56,891 nucleotides of DNA from Clostridia bacterium (GCA_017396845.1 JAFQKQ010000042.1:1-56891), one strand, 5' to 3'. Counted from the stretch's first letter, positions 44,028-53,477 are shown. Program-made: numbers and translations. The notes: generated from the sequence alone by a model not told the origin.

Positions 44028-44402
44028 ATGGCGGGACATGTGCTGGTTTGCGTAACGGGTCAGAAGACCTGCGAAAAACTGATTGTCGAGGGCGCGCGCA
44101 TTGCCAAAGAGAACGAAGCGCTTTTATCCGTATTGCACGTGGTGAAGCCCGGCGCGTCGCTTCTGGGCAGCGCTACGGAGGGCGAGGCGTTGGAATATCT
44201 GTTTCGGATTGCCACGCAGCACGATGCCGATATGGCGATGATACGCTCTGACGATATTGCAGGAACCATCGCGGGGCAGGTGGAAAAGCTTGGTGCAGAC
44301 GTTTTGGTGCTTGGAAGAAGCAGGAATCAAAAGGAAAAGAGCGTAACTCAGCTTATGACGCAAAGGCTGCCGAACGTCTCCGTTCAGTTGGTGTATTCCT
44401 GA
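44028..44402 (+). CDS. Universal stress protein (UspA-like) domain protein
   Basis: The product has 124 residues, the size of one Usp domain. It begins VLVCVTGQKTCEKLIVEGAR with the helix after the first strand, then LLSVLHVVKPGA, and ends LGADVLVLGRSRNQKEK. The usual ATP-binding G-x2-G-x9-G-S/T pattern is only partly kept, and the sequence is closer to the Usp-like segment of KdpD. Nucleotide binding is doubtful. Function inferred only from fold. GGAGG precedes the ATG. Confidence 0.65.
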   Translation: MAGHVLVCVTGQKTCEKLIVEGARIAKENEALLSVLHVVKPGASLLGSATEGEALEYLFRIATQHDADMAMIRSDDIAGTIAGQVEKLGADVLVLGRSRNQKEKSVTQLMTQRLPNVSVQLVYS

Positions 44403-44495
44403 TAGATATTACCTTCGCCGAAAATCAAAATCCTTTGAACCGCATTAGGGGAATGCGCGTCAAAGAGATAACGATACACAAAAGGGGAATGAAAC

Positions 44496-45536
44496 ATGAA
44501 AAGATATATATCGGCGCTTATGGCTCTTGTCCTGCTTATGACCTGCATGCTTCCTTCGATTGCGGAATCCTCCGGCAGAAGGCGCGGCGAGGTTCAGATT
44601 GTCGATTCGCCCATGGAAGAAGAAATTGACGAGGCGTTTGACGAGGGTCTTGACGGCGGAGACGACGGAACCGGCGTGGTATATGATCCGATGGAAGAGA
44701 TACTGTATGAGGAAGAGTTGGTCACGGATGCGTTTGATAAGCTCGACGGCATGAAAAACATACTGCTTCTGGGCGTTGACGCGAGAGACAAGGGCTTTTC
44801 CGGGCGCACGGACACCATGATACTGCTCACTGTCGATATCGACGGTAATGTCATCAAGATGACGTCGTTCCTGCGCGATTTGTATGTGGAGATCCCGGGA
44901 TACAAAAATAACCGTCTGAACGCGGCGTATGTATTCGGCGGGTTTGAGCTTCTCAAAAAGACGTTTGAAAGGAATTTCGGCGTAAGCCCCGACGCATATG
45001 TTATTGTAAACTTAAGCGGCTTAACCGAAATCATCGATGAGCTCGGCGGCGTGTATGTGGATGTGGATCCCAAGAGGGTGGATCGCGTGAATGCGGTCAT
45101 CTATTGGTACAATAAGCAGGTGCTCGGGCTTAACAATCTGCGGGATGGATATCTGACGGAGGGCGGATATCAGCTGTTAAACGGCAAGCAGGCGGAAGCG
45201 TGGGCGAGATACCGCTACAGCGAAAGCGATATGCAGCGCGCTGCGAGGCAGAGACAGCTGATCATGATCATATTTGAAAAGATCAAGGAAATGAATCTTG
45301 CGGAATTGGTTGCCTTTGCCATGCATAATATTGATAAGGTAAAGACGAACCTCAGCATTATGGAAATCATCGAGCTTGCGCCGGCGGTTCTTGCGCTGGG
45401 TTCTGCGGAGATCAGGGAAATGAGAATTCCCGTAGACGGCACCTATAACAGCCAGACGGTATCCGGCATGGCTGTTCTGGTTCCCAACCGCCAGAAGAAT
45501 GCGCAGCTGCTTTCTGAGTTCCTGGCGGCGGAATAA
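44496..45536 (+). CDS. LytR-CpsA-Psr (LCP) family protein
   Basis: The product has 346 residues. An N-terminal export signal (ISALMALVLLMTCMLPSIAE) is followed by an acidic spacer of about 60 residues and then the LCP domain: ILLLGVDARDKGFSGRTDTM, TSFLRDLYVEIPGYKNNRLN, INLSGLTEIIDELGG-like block, and AWARYRYSESDMQRAARQRQ with the conserved Arg residues. LCP enzymes attach polymers such as teichoic acids or capsules from polyprenyl carriers to the wall. The helix may be cleaved or stay as an anchor. A GGGG site precedes the ATG. A YdcF gene follows after 27 bp, so both may serve the envelope. Confidence 0.9.
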   Translation: MKRYISALMALVLLMTCMLPSIAESSGRRRGEVQIVDSPMEEEIDEAFDEGLDGGDDGTGVVYDPMEEILYEEELVTDAFDKLDGMKNILLLGVDARDKGFSGRTDTMILLTVDIDGNVIKMTSFLRDLYVEIPGYKNNRLNAAYVFGGFELLKKTFERNFGVSPDAYVIVNLSGLTEIIDELGGVYVDVDPKRVDRVNAVIYWYNKQVLGLNNLRDGYLTEGGYQLLNGKQAEAWARYRYSESDMQRAARQRQLIMIIFEKIKEMNLAELVAFAMHNIDKVKTNLSIMEIIELAPAVLALGSAEIREMRIPVDGTYNSQTVSGMAVLVPNRQKNAQLLSEFLAAE

Positions 45537-45563
45537 ATGACCGAATGAGAAACGGGTGAAGAT

Positions 45564-46157
45564 ATGCGCGCGCTTTTATGGATTTTGATGACGATCGGAG
45601 CCATAGAAGCGTGCGTATTTTTATTTGTGTGCGTATCTGCCGTGAAAAAGCGCAGCGTGCGCCCGTGCGATGCGATTATCGTTCCCGGCTGCCGGGTGCT
45701 TGAAAACGGTCAGCCGTCCACGGCGCTTCTTTACCGCCTTCAGGCGGCGTATGACGCATGGCAAAGGGGAATCGCGCCTTCTGTCATCGTATGCGGCGCG
45801 AGGGGATCGGACGAGCCGATGCCGGAGGGCGAAGCGATGAAAAAGTGGCTTGTTCAAAAAGGCGTTCCGGGGAAAAGGGTGTTTGCGGATGTTCGTTCGC
45901 GCAACACAATTGAAAACATGAAATACGCCGCGCAGATTATGAAAGAAAACGGATTCCGGACGGCGGCGGTGGCGACCAGCGATTACCATCTTGCAAGAAC
46001 GCTGTTTCTTGCAAGGAAAAGGGGTATAGAGGCTTCCGGAATTCCCGTGCCGGGCGGCAGACGCGTATGTACCAGGCTTACGGGGCGCGTTCGGGAGACA
46101 ATCAGCCTTACGCTGCTGTTCTTCAGAATGATTTTCCGCCCGTCTTTGTTTCAATAA
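45564..46157 (+). CDS. YdcF/ElyC family (DUF218) membrane protein
   Basis: The product has 197 residues. An N-terminal helix (LLWILMTIGAIEACVFLFVC) anchors the DUF218 domain: DAIIVPGCRVLENGQPSTAL, VIVCGARGSDEPMPEGEAM, SRNTIENMKYAAQIMKENGF, TSDYHLARTLFLARKRGI. Family members such as ElyC and SanA affect envelope integrity; the reaction is unproved. It follows the LCP gene by 27 bp. The short hydrophobic C-terminus is LTLLFFRMIFRPSLF. Confidence 0.85.
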   Translation: MRALLWILMTIGAIEACVFLFVCVSAVKKRSVRPCDAIIVPGCRVLENGQPSTALLYRLQAAYDAWQRGIAPSVIVCGARGSDEPMPEGEAMKKWLVQKGVPGKRVFADVRSRNTIENMKYAAQIMKENGFRTAAVATSDYHLARTLFLARKRGIEASGIPVPGGRRVCTRLTGRVRETISLTLLFFRMIFRPSLFQ

Positions 46158-46215
46158 AGGAATTTTGCTGATGCATGAAGAATTATGAATCACACCTTTT
46201 AAGGAGGCGAATCAA

Positions 46216-46584
46216 ATGAAATTTACCTTTGCGCACAACAACATAAACGTAGTGAACCTCGATAAATCGCTTGCGTTCTATCGGGAAGCGCTCTCCCTCA
46301 CCGAGGCAAGGCGCATTGAAAACGAGAATTTCACCATCGTGTATCTCACGGACGGCGAGAGCAAGCATCTTTTGGAGCTTACATGGCTGAAGGACTGGCC
46401 GAAGGACGCTTATGATCTGGGCGACAACGAATTCCATCTGGCGTTTGTCGTAGACGACTACGAAGCCGCCCACAAAAAGCATGAGGAAATGGGCTGCATC
46501 TGCTTTGAGAATCCCGCAATGGGCATTTACTTTATAAACGATCCCGACGATTACTGGATTGAAGTTCTTCCGGCGAAGAGATAG
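46216..46584 (+). CDS. VOC family protein, glyoxalase I-like
   Basis: The product has 122 residues. The four metal ligands of glyoxalase I line up as His7, Glu54, His74 and Glu116. FAHNNINVVNLDKSLAFYRE is the typical start of a lactoylglutathione lyase-like fold. It could detoxify methylglyoxal, though the thiol cofactor in this organism is unknown. AAGGAGGCGA precedes the ATG. A terminator follows. Confidence 0.85.
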   Translation: MKFTFAHNNINVVNLDKSLAFYREALSLTEARRIENENFTIVYLTDGESKHLLELTWLKDWPKDAYDLGDNEFHLAFVVDDYEAAHKKHEEMGCICFENPAMGIYFINDPDDYWIEVLPAKR

Positions 46585-46619
46585 GCGGCGAACGGACAAT
46601 AAGCGCCCTGCGCGCGGCA

Positions 46620-46661
46620 AAAAGGCGGTACCCGGATTTGCGACCGGGCGCCGCTTTTTTT
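46620..46661 (+). terminator. Rho-independent terminator after the VOC gene
   Basis: GGCGG-TA-CCCGG (46624-46635) pairs with CCGGG-C-GCCGC (46643-46654), followed by seven Ts. The next ~200 bp up to the promoter at 46863 are AT-rich with nothing recognised. Confidence 0.8.
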
Positions 46662-46862
46662 CGGCTATTGTACGCAAGCGCGAACAGATTTCAGCAGACT
46701 TCCCGGGGAATTGTCGGCAATTTTGCATATTTACAGAATTATACGTCCAAAAATACATGGAATTTGGAAACGGGGCAGTATACAGTTGCCAATATATAGG
46801 TTTTATATCGATAAAAATGCGGGAAAATGAATATTTTAACATATGAAACATGCAAAATTGGC

Positions 46863-46891
46863 TTGACATTGGAGCCAAACAGTCGTATTAT
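46863..46891 (+). promoter_or_regulatory. Promoter of the DUF3798 transporter operon
   Basis: TTGACA at 46863-46868, 17-bp spacer, TATTAT at 46886-46891, 59 bp before the ATG at 46950. Near consensus, in an AT-rich stretch. Confidence 0.8.
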
Positions 46892-46949
46892 TTATACCAT
46901 CCTTTGTGGGAATTATCCCGCATTGCAATTTAAAGGAGGGTTCCATATT

Positions 46950-48089
46950 ATGAAGAAGCTGCTTTGCATGCTCCTGGCCGTACTGATGGTTCTCGCGATG
47001 GCTGCTTTCGCCGTTGCCGAAGACGCCCCGGCTTACAAGATCGCTTTCCTGACCGGCACCACCTCTCAGGGCGAAGAAGAGTACTATGCTGCCACCTCTC
47101 TGAAAGAGAAGTACGGCGACAAGGTTCTCCACGACACCTATCCGGACAACTTCTCTTCCGAAGTTGAGACCACCATCTCCAAGCTCATCGCTTTCGCGAA
47201 CGATCCCGCTGTAAAGGCGATCGTATTCGTACAGGGCGTTCAGGGCGCAACCGCTGCTTACACCCAGATCCTTGAGAGCCTGGGCCGCGATGACATCCTT
47301 CTCGTATGCGGCGTTCCCGCCGAGGATCCCGCTGACATCTCCGCTGCTGCTGACATCGTTCTCGCCGTTGACGAGATCGGCTGCGGCTACCAGGTAGCCG
47401 ACAAGTCCGCTGAGTGGGAGTGCGACGTTATCGTTCACTACTCCTTCGCCCGTCACCTCTCCTACGAGACCATCGTAGCCAAGAGAGACGCCATGAAGAT
47501 GACCGCTGAGACCTACGGCATCGAGTTCGTAGAGCGCGACTGCCCCGATCCCACCGGTGATGCAGGCGTATCCGGCGCTCAGGCTTACATCCTCGAAGAC
47601 ATCCCGAAGGTCATGAAGGAGTATGCCGGCAAGAAGGTTTGCTTCTACTGCACCAATTGCGGCATGCAGGTAGCTCTGCAGCAGGCCATCATCAATGAGC
47701 CCGATGCATACTACGCACTGCCCTGCTGCCCCTCCCCCTATCACGGCTATCAGGAGGCGTTCGGCCTGACCGCTACCTATGGCGATATCGAAGGAGCGAT
47801 CACCAACCTCGCCAACTTCCTCAATGAGAAGAACGCCGCTGGCCGCTTCTCTTCCTGGTCCATCCCGGTAAATATGTCCATGATCAACGCTTCCTTCGAG
47901 TATGCTTGCGCATGGGCTGAGGGCAAGCTCGAGAGCAAGGTTGACGAAGCGTTCCTCACCGAGTGCTTTGCCAAGGCTGCCGGCTCCGAAGTAACTCTGG
48001 GCAAGTACATCGACGCTGCTGGCGTTGAGTATGCCAACTACTACCTGATCTGCTTCGACGCGATCGACTTCGCAGATTACGTAGGATAA
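46950..48089 (+). CDS. DUF3798 family substrate-binding protein
   Basis: The product has 379 residues from the ATG after AAAGGAGGG. The signal peptide is residues 1-23 (KKLLCMLLAVLMVLAMAAFA) with cleavage after AVA and no lipobox, so the protein seems soluble. The mature part (YKIAFLTGTTSQGEEEYYAA, VKAIVFVQGVQGATAAY, DIVLAVDEIGCGYQVADKSA) resembles a periplasmic-binding fold of the sugar/BMP type. Cys-rich segments CFYCTNCGMQ and LPCCPSPYHG are striking in an exported protein and might form disulfides or bind metal. It leads an operon with an ATPase and two permeases of the ribose type. Ligand unknown. Codon use (C-ending, strongly biased) fits high expression. Confidence 0.85.
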   Translation: MKKLLCMLLAVLMVLAMAAFAVAEDAPAYKIAFLTGTTSQGEEEYYAATSLKEKYGDKVLHDTYPDNFSSEVETTISKLIAFANDPAVKAIVFVQGVQGATAAYTQILESLGRDDILLVCGVPAEDPADISAAADIVLAVDEIGCGYQVADKSAEWECDVIVHYSFARHLSYETIVAKRDAMKMTAETYGIEFVERDCPDPTGDAGVSGAQAYILEDIPKVMKEYAGKKVCFYCTNCGMQVALQQAIINEPDAYYALPCCPSPYHGYQEAFGLTATYGDIEGAITNLANFLNEKNAAGRFSSWSIPVNMSMINASFEYACAWAEGKLESKVDEAFLTECFAKAAGSEVTLGKYIDAAGVEYANYYLICFDAIDFADYVG

Positions 48090-48109
48090 GATTCTCAAAA
48101 CGCATTATG

Positions 48110-48135
48110 CCGGGTACCGCTTATGCGGTACCCGG
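48110..48135 (+). promoter_or_regulatory. Intercistronic hairpin after the binding-protein gene
   Basis: CCGGGTACCGC at 48110-48120 pairs perfectly with GCGGTACCCGG at 48125-48135 over a TTAT loop. No T-run follows, so it probably protects the upstream mRNA end or lowers read-through, giving more binding protein than transporter. Confidence 0.6.
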
Positions 48136-48324
48136 TAATCATGAAAACCAGCTTTCGAAACGGACGGCGCCGGCCGTCAGAATAAGCAGCGTCTCTGGAG
48201 GGCGTAATGCCTGAAAGGGATTTTCTTTCAATTATGGGGTTCGTTTTGAACGTCCGAAATTGTCCGTTGGGCCGATAAAGTCGGCGAAAAGAACGGAGAA
48301 AACACGTGTTGGGGGGCTACCCAG

Positions 48325-49914
48325 TTGGCTGAATATGTACTGGAAATGAACGGCATCACCAAGGAATACGGTCAGAATGCCGTGCTTAAGGATGTAACGC
48401 TTCGCGTTCGCCCCGGTGAAATTCACGCGCTGTTGGGCGAAAACGGCGCGGGAAAATCCACGCTTATGAATATACTCTTCGGCATGCCCGTCATCCACTC
48501 TACCGGCGGCTTCAAGGGCCAGGTGGTTATGGACGGCGCAAATGTAAAAATTACCTCGCCCATGGACGCCATGAGCAAGGGTATCGGTATGGTGCATCAG
48601 GAATTCATGCTGATTCCCGGTTTCTCCATCACCGAAAACATCAAGCTGAACCGTGAAATTTCCAAATCCTGGCTGGCGAGCAAAATGCTTGGCAGGGAGA
48701 TGGAGGTTCTGGATCAGAACAAAATGGCCGCGGACGCCAAAAAGGCGCTTTCCTCCGTCAGCATTGGCATAGATGAATACTCGCTGGTGGGCGGACTGCC
48801 CGTCGGCTATATGCAGTTTATCGAAATCGCCCGTGAAATCGACAAGGCGAATATGAAAGTAATGGTGTTTGACGAGCCGACTGCTGTTCTTACCGAGAGC
48901 GAGGCGCAGCAGCTGATCGGCGTTATGAAGAGCATCGCCGAGAGCGGAATAGCCATTATCTTTATTACGCACCGACTCGACGAGGTTATGCAGGCTGCCG
49001 ACAGAATTACTATTTTAAGAGACGGCAAGCTTGTTACCTCGGTTGACAAATCGCAGACCACCGCAGAAAAGCTCGCGGCGCTGATGATCGGCAGAGGCGA
49101 AGAGGGTATGATGCGCGTAAAGGCGCGTGAGAATGAAATTTCCGATGAAATCGCACTCAAGGTTCGCAACCTTTGGGTAGATATGCCCGGTGAAGCCGTT
49201 CGCGGCATTAACCTGGATGTACGAAAGGGCGAGATTATCGGTATCGGCGGTTTGGCCGGACAGGGCAAGATCGGCCTTCCCAACGGCGTTATGGGTCTGT
49301 ATCCCGCCGTGGGCGAAGCGGAGCTTTTCGGACAACCCATCAAGCTCAACGATCCCGCGTCCGCGCTTCGCGCCGGTATGGCGATGGTTTCCGAGGATCG
49401 CCGCGGCGTAGGTCTTCTGCTCGATCAGTCGATTGAGGAAAATATCGTGTTCAACGCAATGCAGGTTCACGGCGATTATCTGAACGGTTTCTTAAGGCTC
49501 AAAAACGGGCGCGCCATCAGAAAATATGCCGAGAAGATGATCAAAGAGCTCGATATCCGCTGTACGTCGCCGCTGCAGCCGACCGGAACGCTCTCCGGCG
49601 GCAATCAGCAGAAGGTGTGCGTTGCGCGTGCGCTTGCGCTGAATCCGAAGTTTATGTTCGTATCCGAGCCCACGCGCGGCATTGATATCGGCGCTAAGCA
49701 GCTGGTGCTGGATACGCTGGTGAAGCTGAACCGAGAACAGGGCATTACGATCGTTATGGTTTCTTCCGAGCTTCAGGAGCTCAGAAGCGTTTGCGACAGA
49801 ATTGCCATCGTTGTTGAAGGAAAAGTTTCCTGCATACTCAAGCCCGACAGCTCCGACGCGAGCTTCGGACTGGCAATGTCGGGATCCAAGTTGAGCGGAG
49901 GTGAGCAGGCATGA
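48325..49914 (+). CDS. ABC transporter ATP-binding protein, sugar/BMP type (double ATPase)
   Basis: The product has 529 residues from the TTG at 48325, 8 nt after GGGGGG; an ATG at residue 8 would cut the first beta strand. Two ABC domains are fused. The first has Walker A LLGENGAGKSTL (about 37-48), GLPVGYMQFIEIAREI in place of the usual signature, and FDEPTAVLTESE as Walker B. The second has a degenerate P-loop (IGGLAGQGKIGL) with a good signature, LSGGNQQKVCVARAL, and SEPTRGIDIGAKQ. This asymmetry is normal for RbsA/BMP-type importers. It overlaps the first permease by 4 bp. Confidence 0.9.
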   Translation: MAEYVLEMNGITKEYGQNAVLKDVTLRVRPGEIHALLGENGAGKSTLMNILFGMPVIHSTGGFKGQVVMDGANVKITSPMDAMSKGIGMVHQEFMLIPGFSITENIKLNREISKSWLASKMLGREMEVLDQNKMAADAKKALSSVSIGIDEYSLVGGLPVGYMQFIEIAREIDKANMKVMVFDEPTAVLTESEAQQLIGVMKSIAESGIAIIFITHRLDEVMQAADRITILRDGKLVTSVDKSQTTAEKLAALMIGRGEEGMMRVKARENEISDEIALKVRNLWVDMPGEAVRGINLDVRKGEIIGIGGLAGQGKIGLPNGVMGLYPAVGEAELFGQPIKLNDPASALRAGMAMVSEDRRGVGLLLDQSIEENIVFNAMQVHGDYLNGFLRLKNGRAIRKYAEKMIKELDIRCTSPLQPTGTLSGGNQQKVCVARALALNPKFMFVSEPTRGIDIGAKQLVLDTLVKLNREQGITIVMVSSELQELRSVCDRIAIVVEGKVSCILKPDSSDASFGLAMSGSKLSGGEQA

Positions 49915-52157
49915 GCAGAAAACAGAAGAAACCGGGAATGAAAAAGCGTATTTTCTGCGCTGTGGTGTTTGCTTTGTCCGCTGCTCTGATTCTCACATCT
50001 GTGCTGGGATTTACGCTGCGCACAACCAAGGGAACGCTTGGAAATTTGAATGAAATGCGCATCAACGCCGTTCTGCACGCGGCTTCTGACGGCCTTGTCG
50101 AGAGCATTGCCGCCGATGCAAAGGGCGCTAAGCTTAAGGAACTCAGAAAGCTTCCCAACTTCCGCCAGATGGGTATGAACGAAGTGGAAGGCCAGTGCCA
50201 GGAAGCGGAGGACGCCGCGCGTGCGGAAGCTGAGAGCAAGTACAGCGGCATCATGGACGGCGATACGACGAAGGTCATAGAAAAAATCGCGCCCCTCAAC
50301 AGCGCGCTGGAAGCATATGCGGCGAAGGAAGAAGCCGAGCAGAAGGTATATGCGGAAATTTCCGTAAAGCTGTATGAGTCCGTTGCCGATTGGACCGACT
50401 TTGCAGGTGAGAACGACGACCAGGTTCTTTCCGAAAAGATTATATCCATCGTACCCGAGGTCAAAGAGGCCGAACATCTGCTTGCCGGCATCATAAAGGA
50501 CGTTCGAAACATTGCTTCTGAAGAAAAAGAGAACGATGACGAACAGATGCTGAACCAGCTGATGGCGGCTGTCAAGGGCGCTCTGATCAATTATGAAGAG
50601 CTTCGCGCACTTGACGATGATCAGCTGTGGGGCGAAATGGTCAATAATGTTCCCGAGCTCGCCGAGCAGGAGGCGCTTAAGGATACTCTGATCACAGAAA
50701 CCCGCACCTATGTGGAAAACGGAGCCAACGGCGTTGCCGAAGAAACCGAGGAAGCGGTAGAGGAAATCAGCGTGGAGCGCGAAGTAAATTATGAGTACTT
50801 TGTCGCATCCTCCGAGCTTGACGCCCTCGATGATCAGGCGAAAGCCGCTTACAACGAACTGTTTGATGAACTGTGCGTTTTGATTCCCGATCTCAGCGGC
50901 CTTGATAAGAAGATGAAGAATTCCATCCAGGCCACCATTGAGAACGTGGTATATTCCGAGAATTTGAATTTCTCGGAACGCTACGGCATTTACACGGATC
51001 AGAAGGCGGATTCGATTCTGCAAGGCAGCAGCAAGACCACGATGTGGCTTGCGGCATACGCCACCCAGATACTGATTGCGGGCATTGCGCTTTTGCTGTT
51101 TGCACTTGTAAATATCTTCTGGCGCCAGCTCACGAAGCGCTTCGGCGTTCCGCGCACAATCATCACGCTGTTCTTCATTTATCTGTGCCTTGCAGCGGAG
51201 CTTTACAACATCTATGTTCCGCTCATGCTTTCCAACGTGCTCGTTCGCGTTGGTATGTACGGCGTGCTGGCGCTGGCGATGCTTCCGGGCATCCAGTGTG
51301 GCATCGGCCTTAATATGGGCATGACGCTTGGCTGCATTGCAGGTCTTCTTTCAACCGTTATCGCGCTGCAGTATGATATGACCGGCTTTACTGCGCTGTT
51401 CTTCTCCTGCATACTGGGCGCGCTGATCGCCATTCCGCTGGGCTGGGCATATTCCCTGCTTCTTAACCGCATGAAGGGCAACGAAATGACGATTTCGACG
51501 TATGTCGGATTCTCCTTTGTATCCCTCATGTGCATCGGCTGGATGCTGATCCCCTTCACCAATCCCAAGATCATCTGGCTGCTCTCCGGACGAGGACTTC
51601 GCGTAACGCACTCGCTTCTGGGAAGCTTTGCACACATACTGGATGAGTTCCTGGCATTCGAGATCTTCGGAATTGAGATTCCCACCGGACTTCTGCTGTT
51701 CTTCCTGGCTTGCTGCCTGATTATGTGGCTGTTCTCCCGCTCCAAGGTGGGTATCGCAATGACTGCGGCCGGTTCAAATCCGCGCTTTGCAGAAGCCAGC
51801 GGCATCAACGTAAACCGCATGCGCACGCTGGGCACGGTGCTCTCCACGATCATCGCGGCGGTCGGTATCGTAATCTACTCGCAGGCATTCGGCTATGCGC
51901 AGCTGTATACGGCTCCCCGTCAGATGGGCTTTATCGCAGCCTCTATCATACTGATCGGCGGCGCGACGGTTTCCAGAGCGAAGGTAAGCCATGTTATCGT
52001 CGGCGTATTCCTGTTCGAAGGCGTGCTTGCGCTGGGCCAGCAGATCGCAAACGCGGCGGTAGCCGGCGGCGGTCTGTCCGAGGTTATGCGCATCATGATT
52101 TCCAACGGCATTATCCTGTACGCGCTTACGCAGTCTGGAGGTGGATCGCGTGAATAA
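49911..52157 (+). CDS. ABC transporter permease with large extracytoplasmic helical domain
   Basis: The product has 748 residues, about twice the usual BPD_transp_2 size. Helix 1 (FCAVVFALSAALILTSVLGF, about 15-34) is followed by about 340 residues with little hydrophobicity and heavy charge (EEKENDDEQMLNQLMAAVKG, VEEISVEREVNYEYFVASSE), likely alpha-helical and outside the membrane. The permease core starts near residue 374 (TTMWLAAYATQILIAGIALL) with about nine more helices. KGNEMTISTYV and EASGINVNRMRTLG match the sugar/nucleoside-type permease blocks. The extra domain might catch the soluble DUF3798 binding protein. Its ATG overlaps the ATPase stop. Confidence 0.85.
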   Translation: MSRKQKKPGMKKRIFCAVVFALSAALILTSVLGFTLRTTKGTLGNLNEMRINAVLHAASDGLVESIAADAKGAKLKELRKLPNFRQMGMNEVEGQCQEAEDAARAEAESKYSGIMDGDTTKVIEKIAPLNSALEAYAAKEEAEQKVYAEISVKLYESVADWTDFAGENDDQVLSEKIISIVPEVKEAEHLLAGIIKDVRNIASEEKENDDEQMLNQLMAAVKGALINYEELRALDDDQLWGEMVNNVPELAEQEALKDTLITETRTYVENGANGVAEETEEAVEEISVEREVNYEYFVASSELDALDDQAKAAYNELFDELCVLIPDLSGLDKKMKNSIQATIENVVYSENLNFSERYGIYTDQKADSILQGSSKTTMWLAAYATQILIAGIALLLFALVNIFWRQLTKRFGVPRTIITLFFIYLCLAAELYNIYVPLMLSNVLVRVGMYGVLALAMLPGIQCGIGLNMGMTLGCIAGLLSTVIALQYDMTGFTALFFSCILGALIAIPLGWAYSLLLNRMKGNEMTISTYVGFSFVSLMCIGWMLIPFTNPKIIWLLSGRGLRVTHSLLGSFAHILDEFLAFEIFGIEIPTGLLLFFLACCLIMWLFSRSKVGIAMTAAGSNPRFAEASGINVNRMRTLGTVLSTIIAAVGIVIYSQAFGYAQLYTAPRQMGFIAASIILIGGATVSRAKVSHVIVGVFLFEGVLALGQQIANAAVAGGGLSEVMRIMISNGIILYALTQSGGGSRE

Positions 52158-53469
52158 GCTGAAGAAAGAAAACAGCTTCTCGATTTCTGAGCATCTGAAG
52201 AAATATGCGGTTACGTACATGTTCATCGCGATGAGCGTATTCTTCATCGTCGTTTCCGGCCTCGATATGAACTATGTTGCCAGCCAGCTTCTTCTGCGAC
52301 TGAACCGCAACGCGTTCATCGTGCTCGCACTGATCATCCCGATCATCGCAGGCATGGGAATCAACTTCGCCATCACCATCGGTGCAATGGCGGCGCAGAT
52401 CGGTCTTCTGCTTACCATCAACTGGAAAGTAACGGGCGTTCCCGGCATCCTGCTGGCGGCCGCCATCACCCTCCCTCTTGCCAGTTTCTTCGGCTTCATC
52501 ATCGGAAAGCTGCTCAATAAGATGAAGGGTCAGGAGACCATCGGCTCGATGATTCTGGGCTACTTTGCAAACGGTGCATATCAGCTTCTGTTCCTGTTTA
52601 TCTTCGGAAACATCATCCCGCTTAACGACAACGTGACCATCGTCGGCGCAACCGGCGTTCAGAACACGCTGAACCTGACGGGCGATGTCGGGCTGTACAT
52701 GGCGGTGGACGGAATCTGGCATCTGTCTTTTGAAATCACGCTGTATATTATACTGGCGCTGATCGCAGTGTATATGCTGGTTCGTTATTTCATAAAGAAG
52801 GGCTCCACCATCAAGCTTGCATGCGGCATTCTCGCGCTTGCGGTTGTCGGCGGCGTATTCCAGATTCCTGTCATCAACGACGTATTCACCGGCAGATATT
52901 CCGGCGGACGCGAAATCAATATTCCGGTAATCACCTGGGCGGTTGTGGGTATTCTGTGCCTGTTCAACGCGTTCATTATGAAAACGCGCCTCGGACAGAA
53001 ATTCCGCGCCGTTGGTCAGAACCGCGTGGTAGCCAATGCCGCCGGTATCGATGTAAACCGCACGCGCATCATCGCCATCATGATTTCGACGGTGCTCGCC
53101 GGCTGGGGCCAGATTATGTTCATGCAGTCAGACGGTATCGGTACCTTCCAGACCTATGCCGCGCATGAGCAGGTAGGTCTCTACGCGGGCGCTGCAATCC
53201 TCGTCGGCGGCGCGTCCATCGACCGCGCTACCAACTTCCAGGCGCTGATCGGTACGTTCCTGTTCCACTCCCTGTTCATCACCGCGCAGAGCGCCGCATC
53301 GAATCTCTTCGGCGATTCGGCGGTCGGCGAATACTTCCGCGCGTTCCTCTCCTACGGCGTTATCGCTGTCGCCCTCGTGATCTACGCATGGCGCGGCGCG
53401 CAGCAGAGCAAGCGCGGCGGGCTGAATCTTGAAGCCATCCGCGGCGAAAAAGCGATGAAAAAGCTTTGA
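52150..53469 (+). CDS. ABC transporter permease, second subunit
   Basis: The product has 439 residues from the GTG at 52150, 9 nt after GGAG and overlapping the first permease by 8 bp. It has about ten membrane helices of the BPD_transp_2 family: FIVLALIIPIIAGMGINFAI, IGSMILGYFANGAYQLLFLF, VVANAAGIDVNRTRIIAIMI and GAAILVGGASIDRATNFQAL. Together with the first permease it should form the heterodimeric channel. It lacks the large outer domain of its partner. A terminator follows. Confidence 0.9.
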   Translation: MNKLKKENSFSISEHLKKYAVTYMFIAMSVFFIVVSGLDMNYVASQLLLRLNRNAFIVLALIIPIIAGMGINFAITIGAMAAQIGLLLTINWKVTGVPGILLAAAITLPLASFFGFIIGKLLNKMKGQETIGSMILGYFANGAYQLLFLFIFGNIIPLNDNVTIVGATGVQNTLNLTGDVGLYMAVDGIWHLSFEITLYIILALIAVYMLVRYFIKKGSTIKLACGILALAVVGGVFQIPVINDVFTGRYSGGREINIPVITWAVVGILCLFNAFIMKTRLGQKFRAVGQNRVVANAAGIDVNRTRIIAIMISTVLAGWGQIMFMQSDGIGTFQTYAAHEQVGLYAGAAILVGGASIDRATNFQALIGTFLFHSLFITAQSAASNLFGDSAVGEYFRAFLSYGVIAVALVIYAWRGAQQSKRGGLNLEAIRGEKAMKKL

Positions 53470-53477
53470 TCTATGTA

